Part shown: positions 52,983 to 60,180 of the stretch, one piece after another
Layout: each line of letters opens with the position of its first letter
How positions within the stretch are numbered: position 1 is the first letter of the stretch
DNA from: an uncultured Marinococcus sp.
GTDB lineage: Bacteria > Bacillota > Bacilli > Bacillales > Marinococcaceae
DNA length: 64,000 nt
Direction of reading: 5' to 3'
NCBI RefSeq assembly: GCF_947493875.1
Contig: NZ_CANLSU010000005.1
Span: 230,169-294,168 of the forward strand
Made by a program: the position numbers and the translations under genes
Notes under the pieces: generated by a model
What the model saw: only the letters and a program-made list of their open reading frames with translations
What the model was told of the DNA's origin: nothing
The model's database searches: none

Positions 52983-53990
52983 TTAACTCTGTGTATACAT
53001 CGGGCACTGGGCCGGGGCATCAATCAATGGCTTTAATTCCTCGTCCATTTTTAAAAGTGTGATAGAGCACCCTCCCATTTCGAGAGACGTACAATAATCC
53101 CCTACATAGGAAGTATAGATATTTATTCTTTTTTCATTCAGGAGGCTTTCCACCTTGTCGTACATGATGTAAAGCTCCATTCTGGTTGTGGACCCGAGGC
53201 CGTTAATAAGCACCGAGACCTCCTCCTCCTCGGATGTAATATCCATTTCATCAATAATATTGTTTAAAATACGCTCAGTAACCTCGTTTGAAGTAGCCAG
53301 CTTGGTTTTTTCCACGCCCGGCTCCCCGTGGTGGCCAAGGCCGATTTCCATTTCATCCTCTTCGAGACTGAAGCTTGGCTGTCCGGTTTGCGGAAGGGAG
53401 CACGGGGAGAGGCCGACGCCCATGGAGCCTACATTCTGGTTGGCCTTTTCGGTTATACGGTACACCTCGTCGAGCGAAAGACCCTCCTCCGCTGCTGCTC
53501 CAGCCACCTTCGTCACAAAGAATTCTCCGGCGATCCCTCTTCGTTTTTCCGCTTCCTCCCTCGGTGCAGACGCAATATCATCCTTTACGATGATCTGCTT
53601 TACTTCTATGTTTTCTTCCATGTCTGCAATATCGGCTGCCATCCCGAAATTCATAATGTCTCCCTGGTAGTTCCCGTATAAAAGCAGGGCCCCCTGGTCG
53701 GTATGCGTTGCTTTTATGGCCTCCACAATTGGATCCGGAGGCGGAGAAGAAAAGATATTGCCCACCGCGACGCCATCAGCCATTCCTTTGCCTACATAAC
53801 CCATAAAAGCCGGTTCATGGCCGGAGCCTCCTCCAATAATTAAACTGACCTTCTGCTTTAAGCCAGCATCTGTGCGGACGATCGTTCGCGAATGCGCCTC
53901 TATCCCCCTCACAAGATGAGAATGCGCTTTCAAATAACCATTAAGCATTTCTTCGACGACCACATCCGGGTCATTAATTAACTTTTTCAC
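52983..53990 (-). CDS. dhaK: DhaK-type kinase subunit (substrate-binding)
   Basis: Substrate-binding subunit of 335 aa that attaches the ketose covalently to a His. GGGSGHEPAFMGYVGKGM and GNYQGDIMNFGMA shape the active site, and the covalent His is in GLGHHGEPGVEK. GTG start at 53990 with GGAGG. With DhaL it should phosphorylate dihydroxyacetone or a tetrulose; neighbours point to a tetrose or related ketose rather than glycerol. Confidence 0.92.
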   Translation of the reverse strand: MKKLINDPDVVVEEMLNGYLKAHSHLVRGIEAHSRTIVRTDAGLKQKVSLIIGGGSGHEPAFMGYVGKGMADGVAVGNIFSSPPPDPIVEAIKATHTDQGALLLYGNYQGDIMNFGMAADIADMEENIEVKQIIVKDDIASAPREEAEKRRGIAGEFFVTKVAGAAAEEGLSLDEVYRITEKANQNVGSMGVGLSPCSLPQTGQPSFSLEEDEMEIGLGHHGEPGVEKTKLATSNEVTERILNNIIDEMDITSEEEEVSVLINGLGSTTRMELYIMYDKVESLLNEKRINIYTSYVGDYCTSLEMGGCSITLLKMDEELKPLIDAPAQCPMYTQS

Positions 53991-54008
53991 CGTTAAACCT
54001 CCTGAAAT

Positions 54009-54461
54009 TTATTTTTTCATAAATTCTTTTTCTTTTTCTGAAATCTTATTGATTTTCCGCTCTGAATTGCCTCCCTGAAATTCTACACTTAAATACGTCT
54101 GTACAATTTTTTTAGCATGCTCTGCGCCGATAACCTGGGCGCCCATCGTAATAATCTGGGCATTGTTGCTTAATTGGGCACGTTCAGCAGAATACGCATC
54201 GTGACATTGAGCCGCGCGAATGCCTGGGACTTTGTTAGCCGAGATAGCTACCCCAATACCAGTGCCGCAGATCAAAATCCCCCGGTCAGCTTTATTATCG
54301 TTAATATCCTCCGCCACTTCAAATGCAACATCCGGATAATCCACCTCTGTACAGTTATAGCAGCCGTAATCAATGACCTCATGATTCAGCTCTTCCACGT
54401 GTTTTTTTATCGTTTCTTTCAAATCGTATGCGACGTGATCACTTCCAATAGCTATTTTCAC
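54009..54461 (-). CDS. rpiB: RpiB/LacAB-family sugar-phosphate isomerase
   Basis: Aldose-ketose isomerase of about 150 aa. The family motifs are AIGSDHVAYDLKE, the catalytic Cys in GILICGTGIGVAISANK, GIRAAQCHDAYSAERA and NAQIITMGAQVIG. A GTG at 54461 with GGGGA nine bases upstream is preferred to a TTG at 54470 that touches the same box. First gene of the operon. In erythritol catabolism RpiB relatives isomerise erythrulose-4-phosphate, which fits the company here. Confidence 0.9.
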   Translation of the reverse strand: MKIAIGSDHVAYDLKETIKKHVEELNHEVIDYGCYNCTEVDYPDVAFEVAEDINDNKADRGILICGTGIGVAISANKVPGIRAAQCHDAYSAERAQLSNNAQIITMGAQVIGAEHAKKIVQTYLSVEFQGGNSERKINKISEKEKEFMKK

Positions 54462-54692
54462 TATTTTCAATCCCCGTTTCTGTTAATATTTGATTAAATT
54501 TTCGCATTTCATCTTTTGTTTGTCAATTTTTATTTTTATTTACTTTCGAAAATGATCATTTATTCAAAGATAAGTGATATAAGGGGAACAAGACAAAATG
54601 AAATATTACAGAGGAATTTATATTAAATATTTTGCTAAAAGTGAATTTTTCTTCTACTATTAGAAAGAGAATATGAGTCGAAGGGTGAAACG
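54462..54692. promoter_or_regulatory. Divergent promoter region with palindrome
   Basis: About 230 A/T-rich bases between the kinase-isomerase operon and the DeoR gene. A perfect 12-bp palindrome AAATGATCATTT lies at 54550-54561 and is a candidate DeoR operator. I cannot place promoters with confidence. Confidence 0.45.
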
Positions 54693-55481
54693 ATGACTAA
54701 ATTATTTGTAGCGGAACGCCGGCAAAAGATCCTCGAATACTTAAATGTTGACCGCCGTGTAACTGTCCGCGGTCTGGCAGAGAAAATGAAGGTATCAGAA
54801 GTGACGCTTCGCTCCGATTTGAAGGACATGGAAAACGAAGGGCTGCTTCGCAGAACTCATGGCGGGGCTGTTCTGCCTGAAGCAGAAGATAACGAAATTA
54901 ATTTTTCATCAAGGGAAAAGAAAAACAAAACAGAAAAAATTACGATGTCCCATATGGCAATGTCGTTGATTGAAGACGGCCACTGCATACTTTTGGACGC
55001 CAGTTCAACGGCGCTTGAATTTGCCCGGCTGCTGAAGGAAAGCCAGATGCGCCTGACTGTAGTCACCAGTGGTATTTACACTGCGCTGGAATTAAGGGAA
55101 AACCCTAATTTAACAGTCATTCTTTTAGGAGGGGTGGTCCGGCACGGTTCCAGTTCTTTAGAGGGGGTGCTGGGAATTGATATGTTAAATAAAATTCATG
55201 TTGATTTCATGCTTACTTCCGCCAGTGGTTTTACAGTAAATACAGGGCTTACGGACTTTAACGTCTACGAAGTCGATTTGAAAAAACATATGGTAGCCAA
55301 AGCCAGTAAAGTTGTCGCTCTTATCGACCATTCAAAAATCAACAAAAGCTCTATTTCTTCCTTTGCCTCTTTAAATGAGATTGATTATTTTATTTCAGAC
55401 GAGCCCGTCTCGGGGGATATACTTACTGAGCTGGAGAAGCATAATGTTCAAACGCTTTTTTCCCTGGTGGATTACAGCTGA
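54693..55481 (+). CDS. DeoR-family transcriptional regulator
   Basis: Regulator of 262 aa. The N-terminal helix-turn-helix (ERRQKILEYLNVDRRVTVRG, then KVSEVTLRSDLKDMENEGLL and RTHGGAV) is followed by the sugar-phosphate-binding DeoRC domain (LLDASSTALEFARLL, VVTSGIYTALEL, LLGGVVRHGSSSLEG). Divergent from the rpiB-dhaK-dhaL operon, so it most likely represses that operon and responds to its phosphorylated intermediate. Confidence 0.93.
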   Translation: MTKLFVAERRQKILEYLNVDRRVTVRGLAEKMKVSEVTLRSDLKDMENEGLLRRTHGGAVLPEAEDNEINFSSREKKNKTEKITMSHMAMSLIEDGHCILLDASSTALEFARLLKESQMRLTVVTSGIYTALELRENPNLTVILLGGVVRHGSSSLEGVLGIDMLNKIHVDFMLTSASGFTVNTGLTDFNVYEVDLKKHMVAKASKVVALIDHSKINKSSISSFASLNEIDYFISDEPVSGDILTELEKHNVQTLFSLVDYS

Positions 55482-55518
55482 TTTCCCCGCTCTTAAAACC
55501 ACTACCATTGAAATGCAA

Positions 55519-55560
55519 ACGAGCCGGCTCCTGATTTTTAGGAGCCGGCTCGTTCTGTTT
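55519..55560. terminator. Bidirectional intrinsic terminator
   Basis: ACGAGCCGGCTCCT and AGGAGCCGGCTCGT form a perfect 14-bp stem with a GATTTTT loop, followed by TCTGTTT. It separates the convergent DeoR and kinase genes. Confidence 0.92.
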
Positions 55561-56251
55561 AACCGTAATAGTAGTAATAGCTTTGATCCATACCTTTTTT
55601 CTGGTTCAATATGCAGCCAAGAATTGGCACGCCGCTTACTTCCAGCAGGTCTTTAGCCTTCCGGGCGGCATCATTTTCGGTTTCTCCGGCTTTGACCACG
55701 AGAATACTTCCGTCGCAGTGGCGGGAGATAACCTGAACGTCCGTCACCGCGAGCACCGGCGGCGCGTCAAACAAAATCACGTCGTACTGCTCGCGGGCAA
55801 GCTCCACCAGATGAGCCATTGAACGGCTTCCGAGAATTTCAGATGGATTTGGTGGGATCGGGCCGCTAGGCAGAATATCGAGGTTCGGCACTTCAGTTTC
55901 CTGTACGTATCCTGCATATTCTCCGTGATTCGTCAGAGCGTTAATAAGCCCGTGTGTATTCATGCGGCGAAACGTATAGTGCACGGTCGGCTTACGAAGA
56001 TCAGCGTCCACGAGAAGCACCTTTTTTTCCTGCTGGGCCATCGTTACCGCGAGATTTGCCACCGTGGTGGATTTTCCTTCCCCCGGTCCTGCTGATGTGA
56101 CAACCATCGTCTGCATCTCTTTATCCACTGAGGAATATTGAATATTAGTACGAATCGTACGGTACTGCTCGGATACAGGGGATTTGCTGTTCAGCCAGGT
56201 AATGAGCTTCCGCTGATTCGTGTTCGTCTCTTGCTTCTTTTTTCGTGCCAA
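55559..56251 (-). CDS. cpsD: BY-type protein tyrosine kinase (CpsD/YwqD)
   Basis: Cytoplasmic autophosphorylating kinase of 230 aa that works with Wzz/CapA proteins to control EPS export. The Walker A motif is SAGPGEGKSTTVANLA, A' is VLLVDADLRKP and Walker B is VILFDAPPVLAVTD. The C-terminus ends in the tyrosine cluster SYYYYYG. TTG start at 56251 with AAAGGAG and an extended -10 upstream. It stands alone, far from both wzz genes, and is the only BY-kinase in the window. Confidence 0.95.
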   Translation of the reverse strand: MARKKKQETNTNQRKLITWLNSKSPVSEQYRTIRTNIQYSSVDKEMQTMVVTSAGPGEGKSTTVANLAVTMAQQEKKVLLVDADLRKPTVHYTFRRMNTHGLINALTNHGEYAGYVQETEVPNLDILPSGPIPPNPSEILGSRSMAHLVELAREQYDVILFDAPPVLAVTDVQVISRHCDGSILVVKAGETENDAARKAKDLLEVSGVPILGCILNQKKGMDQSYYYYYG

Positions 56252-56322
56252 ACGCGCACACTCCTTTTGATTTCTGTTCGTTACTCCTTATATCGGCCGG
56301 GTGATGTATTCATTATAGGCGT

Positions 56323-56331
56323 AGTATAGCA
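56323..56331 (-). promoter_or_regulatory. Extended -10 promoter of the tyrosine kinase gene
   Basis: TGC-TATACT on the minus strand is an extended -10 element; a second TATAAT lies just downstream. No good -35 is seen, as is usual for extended -10 promoters. It lies about 70 bases before the kinase start. Confidence 0.55.
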
Positions 56332-56376
56332 CATTTCAGCGTACCCCGGTCCGTTTTTCCAAAAAGCAGGACCTTT

Positions 56377-57168
56377 TTATGACCCGCTTTCTGTCCACTG
56401 CTGCCAGATGCCATCCGCCCAGGCTGTATGCCCCTGTTCCGTCGGTACCGGCGTGTCCTCACCGACGTAGTCAATCAGCTCTTCATCATCCACCGCGGGC
56501 CAGGCGCTCCAGTGATTCAGGTAGGTGACCCCGGTCTCGTCGGCATATCCTTCTATGGCGTCGAGCTGTTCTAAGTAGTACTGCGCCTCGTACCAAGGCT
56601 GCGGCGCACTGATATAGTACGCGCTGTCGTTTTCCTGCACCGCTTCCGTAATTTCACGGGTAGCGTAAATGGTATCGTCGCTGCTGACCGTGCCATTATC
56701 ACTCACCGCAAACGGCACAAAGATAAATAAATCGGCATCAGCACCGGCCATTTCCTCCGGCCCGCCTTCGTTCAGCACTTCAAGGGACGTGCTGTCATCA
56801 TATGTAATTGTTTCTACTTCAGTACTGATTCCGTTCCAGTTCTCCTCGATCCGATCAGCCAGCTGCTGCGGAAAGCTGTTGTCGCCCTCTGACGTCACCG
56901 CACCTGGGCCGGCCACTACAAGCCGCAACGGATCGCCGGACTGCTTCGCTTCTTCCAGCTGGCTTTGCAGAGCACCGTCCAGCCCTTCGGCGTTAATCCC
57001 GCTTCCGGCTCCGCCCTCCGAAGAGGCGCTGCCGCTGTTCTGCTGTTCGCCGCTGCTTTCACCGGCTCCGCCAGCGTTATCGATGCGGTCCTGGTAATAC
57101 AGCCATCCTGCTATCAGCACCACCGCCGTGATCAGGACGAGGATAAATAACCCAATTGATCGCTTCAT
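56377..57168 (-). CDS. Membrane-anchored SGNH-hydrolase-like protein
   Basis: Protein of 263 aa with one N-terminal membrane anchor (IGLFILVLITAVVLIAGWLY), an acidic Ser/Gly/Glu linker and an extracellular alpha/beta domain. LRLVVAGPGAVTSEGDNSFP looks like SGNH block I, but the nucleophile position of GDS is Gly. VPTEQGHTAWADGIWQ resembles the final block with the catalytic His. Such proteins often modify EPS or cell wall acyl groups. If the Ser is really missing, it may bind rather than cleave. Next to the tyrosine kinase gene. Confidence 0.65.
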   Translation of the reverse strand: MKRSIGLFILVLITAVVLIAGWLYYQDRIDNAGGAGESSGEQQNSGSASSEGGAGSGINAEGLDGALQSQLEEAKQSGDPLRLVVAGPGAVTSEGDNSFPQQLADRIEENWNGISTEVETITYDDSTSLEVLNEGGPEEMAGADADLFIFVPFAVSDNGTVSSDDTIYATREITEAVQENDSAYYISAPQPWYEAQYYLEQLDAIEGYADETGVTYLNHWSAWPAVDDEELIDYVGEDTPVPTEQGHTAWADGIWQQWTESGS

Positions 57169-57283
57169 GAGATCTCCCCTCGTTCATTATTCCATTCTTA
57201 AGTATTACGAAAATCCTTCAAATTGTAAAGACGAAATCCGAAAATTTCCATAAAAGAACATATACTTCAGCTTGTTTTAACAG

Positions 57284-59062
57284 CTAAAAATAAAACGTAT
57301 ACACAATACCGACAGTCATCACCATCGCAATGACGGTAAGCGGCAAACCGACTTTAATATAGTCGGAAAATTTATATCCGCCTGGCCCGTACACAATCAG
57401 GTTCGTCTGATACCCAATCGGCGTGACGAAGCTTGCCGAAGCGGCGATCGCAATCGTGAAAGCAAACCCCATCGGATCAGCATTCAGGCTTTCGGCAATA
57501 CTGAGGCCGATCGGAATCATCAGCACGGCTGCCGCACTGTTTGTAATCAGTTCCGTAAAAAGGTTTGTCAGGGCGTAAACAAAAAACAGAACTACAACGA
57601 TACCAAGCGGTTCCCCGAAGGCAAGCAGCCCCTTCGCTATCCAGGCGGCAAGTCCCGTTTCGGTCATGGCTGATCCTACCCCGAAGGCACTCGCAATTAA
57701 CAGCAGCACCTGAAACTGCACATAGCGCTTCGCTTCCTCGGGTGTAATAATACGCGCCACTAAAAAAATGAGTACCGCAAGCGCCATTGCCTGAAACATA
57801 CTGAGCCATCCGACTGTAACAATCGCAATCATCGCCAGCAGCACCCCGAGCGAGAGCCATCCTTTCACGGGCTTCTCTCTGATGGAGCCCGGCGTCTCCA
57901 GGGCAGAAACAACGTAAAAATCATTCGAGCGCTTGTACTTCTGCAGAAAATCCGAACCGGCGAGAAGAAGAAGTGAATCCCCGGGACGCAGTCGGATGTC
58001 TCCGATTTTACTCTGGATTCTTTCATTGTTACGATGCACCGCCACTACACCTGCATCGTAGGACGAACGAAACTGCGCCTGTTTGATCGTTTTAGCCTGG
58101 AGTGACGACTGGTGGGAAACGACCGCTTCCACCAGCTGATTCGATCCGTTTTGCAGGTCATCGAGCGTCAGCTCGGTGCCCGTTTTCAGCGTAAGCCCAG
58201 CCGTCCGCTGCAGGTCAGCCATTTTCTCGAGTACCCCGGTGAAAATCAGACGGTCGCCCGCCTGCACAACGGTATTGGAGCTCACCGGCGATATCCGTTC
58301 ATCCCGGCGGATGATTTCGATCAAAAACATCCCCTGCAGATCCCGAAGCCCTGCTTCCTGAACGCTTTTCCGTACATATGGAAATGTAGGCTCAACCTTC
58401 ATTTCACACAGGTACTCCTTGGCCTCATCCTCCATCCGTCTCTGCGTTCCTTCATAGGCTGGCAATATACGGTAACCAATCGTAAACAGATAAATGAGCC
58501 CGACGACCGTAAGCGGCAGGCCGACGATCGCCAGCTGGAACATGCCGAACCCCGCCATATCGTAATCCAGAAGCATCCCGTGTACCACCAGGTTGGTCGA
58601 AGTGCCGATCAACGTAATTGTGCCCCCCATAATTGTCGCGTACGACAACGGGATTAAAAACTTGGAGGGAGCGTAACCACGATCTTCGCACCATTTTTTG
58701 ATAATTGGGGTGAAGGCTACTACAATCGGGGTGTTATTTAAGAAGGCCGACATGCCGGATATTGGTACAAAGGTGCGTACCATTGATGACACCGGTCCGC
58801 GGCTCTTCTGCAGCCAGTGAGTCATAAACCTTTCTACGAGCCCGCTCTTCTGCACTGCTCCAGCGACAATAAATAAAAGCGCAACTGTCAGCATCCCTTC
58901 GTTGGAAAAGCCGATCAGGGCCTGTTCCGTCGTAAGGATACCGCTGATCAGAAGAATAACCAGCACAGTAAATACGATCATATCCGGCCGCGCGACTTCA
59001 AAAAACAGCGCCAAAAGCATCCCTACGATTAATACTAATACAACACCCATTTCAATGGTCAT
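57284..59062 (-). CDS. SLC13/DASS-family anion transporter with two RCK-C domains
   Basis: Membrane protein of about 592 aa. An N-terminal half with six or so helices (MSAFLNNTPIVVAFTPII and TLIGTSTNLVVHG) is followed by two TrkA-C/RCK-C domains (about residues 205-375). A second membrane half follows, with FTELITNSAAAVLMIPIGLS and TPIGYQTNLIVYGPGGYKF. Relatives carry sulfate or dicarboxylates with Na+. The preceding cysQ gene suggests sulfate. The ATG at 59062 follows GAGGGG; the frame extends upstream without a ribosome binding site. Confidence 0.9.
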   Translation of the reverse strand: MTIEMGVVLVLIVGMLLALFFEVARPDMIVFTVLVILLISGILTTEQALIGFSNEGMLTVALLFIVAGAVQKSGLVERFMTHWLQKSRGPVSSMVRTFVPISGMSAFLNNTPIVVAFTPIIKKWCEDRGYAPSKFLIPLSYATIMGGTITLIGTSTNLVVHGMLLDYDMAGFGMFQLAIVGLPLTVVGLIYLFTIGYRILPAYEGTQRRMEDEAKEYLCEMKVEPTFPYVRKSVQEAGLRDLQGMFLIEIIRRDERISPVSSNTVVQAGDRLIFTGVLEKMADLQRTAGLTLKTGTELTLDDLQNGSNQLVEAVVSHQSSLQAKTIKQAQFRSSYDAGVVAVHRNNERIQSKIGDIRLRPGDSLLLLAGSDFLQKYKRSNDFYVVSALETPGSIREKPVKGWLSLGVLLAMIAIVTVGWLSMFQAMALAVLIFLVARIITPEEAKRYVQFQVLLLIASAFGVGSAMTETGLAAWIAKGLLAFGEPLGIVVVLFFVYALTNLFTELITNSAAAVLMIPIGLSIAESLNADPMGFAFTIAIAASASFVTPIGYQTNLIVYGPGGYKFSDYIKVGLPLTVIAMVMTVGIVYTFYF

Positions 59063-59108
59063 ATGAACCCCTCTATTTCCTACCATTCTTATAGGGATGA
59101 TTATACAG

Positions 59109-59138
59109 CAAAAGAGACCCACTGCGGGAGTCTCTTTT
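59109..59138 (-). terminator. Intrinsic terminator of cysQ
   Basis: On the minus strand AAAAGAGACTCCCGCAGTGGGT and GTCTCTTTTG form a hairpin with a T tract. It lies between cysQ and the SLC13 gene, so the transporter probably has its own promoter or depends on read-through. Confidence 0.8.
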
Positions 59139-59167
59139 CATCAGTTTATAGTTTTAAAAAATTATGA

Positions 59168-59974
59168 TTAAATCGATTTTACAATAAACCAGCCGTTGGT
59201 CTGGTCTTTTCTATTATAATAGAACCTTTCATTGTCTTCGTATCTTACTACCGTTCCTCCGGCGGCTTCTACAATCGCCTGTCCCGCTCCTGTGTCCCAC
59301 TCCATCGTCGGAGCGTATCGCGGATAAAAATCGGCCTTCCCCTCTGCGATCAGGCAGAATTTCAGTGAGCTGCCGGCGGACACCACGTCTACGGCGCTGT
59401 ATGTTTCTTTTAGTTCATTAATGAATGCTTCCGTTTCCGCTGACATGTGTGACCGGCTTGCCACCACATGCGCTTTGTCTTCAGGTCTGGAAACGGCAAG
59501 CTTTTCGCCGTGCTGCCGGAGCAGCTCTTCGCTGAGGGGCAGCTTGGAGGTAACGTCAGTCACTTTATATGCCCCGAATGATTGCCCGCCGATGTACAGC
59601 ACGTCCTGTGCAGGCACATAAATAACTCCCATAACCGGGTATTTGTTTTCAATTTTTGCGATGTTAACCGTGAATTCATCATTCTTTTTCACGAATTCCT
59701 TTGTACCATCCAGCGGGTCCACGAGCCAAAACGAGTCCCAGTCTTTACGCTGCTCGTAATCCACGGTATTTCCTTCTTCGCTTATGACCGGAGTTTCCGG
59801 ATCTGCTTCGTGAAGCCCTTTGGCAATAACGTTGTGGGCGCGCTTGTCCGCTTCTGTCAGCGGGGAATCGTCCTCTTTATGCTCGACCGTAAAATCCCGC
59901 CCGTACACATCCATGATTTCCTGTCCTGCTTCTACTGCAAATGAAATGATTGCGCTTGTGATAACCGCCTGCAT
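59168..59974 (-). CDS. cysQ: 3'(2'),5'-bisphosphate nucleotidase CysQ
   Basis: Mg-dependent phosphatase of the inositol monophosphatase family, 268 aa, which removes PAP left from PAPS-dependent sulfur reactions. Metal-binding motifs are PVISEEGN, LVDPLDGTKEFVKKNDEFTV and TMEWDTGAGQAIVEAAGG. The ATG at 59974 with GGGAG seven bases upstream is preferred. Followed by the SLC13 transporter, which suggests a sulfate-linked pair; no sulfotransferase or sulfate-activating gene is seen in this window. Confidence 0.92.
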   Translation of the reverse strand: MQAVITSAIISFAVEAGQEIMDVYGRDFTVEHKEDDSPLTEADKRAHNVIAKGLHEADPETPVISEEGNTVDYEQRKDWDSFWLVDPLDGTKEFVKKNDEFTVNIAKIENKYPVMGVIYVPAQDVLYIGGQSFGAYKVTDVTSKLPLSEELLRQHGEKLAVSRPEDKAHVVASRSHMSAETEAFINELKETYSAVDVVSAGSSLKFCLIAEGKADFYPRYAPTMEWDTGAGQAIVEAAGGTVVRYEDNERFYYNRKDQTNGWFIVKSI

Positions 59975-60148
59975 ATGCATGCTCCCTTTTTAATTACATG
60001 TTTATGTGGTCCATTTGAGTTAAAAATTTGCCGTTTAATTTAATTACTTTGTTTCACTTGCTTTATTGTACACTTCTTCCAATTAAGTGAAAAGATGATT
60101 TCCTCTTAATAATAGTGTGGGCCGAAATTTTTTATTTATTATAAAGAA

Positions 60149-60175
60149 AACGAGCCGCCCACATGGGCAGCTCGT
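60149..60175 (-). terminator. Intrinsic terminator of the amidase gene
   Basis: AACGAGCtGCCCatgtGGGCgGCTCGTT on the minus strand, followed by TTCTTTATAATAAAT. It lies just after the amidase stop. Confidence 0.85.
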
Positions 60176-60180
60176 TGCTC

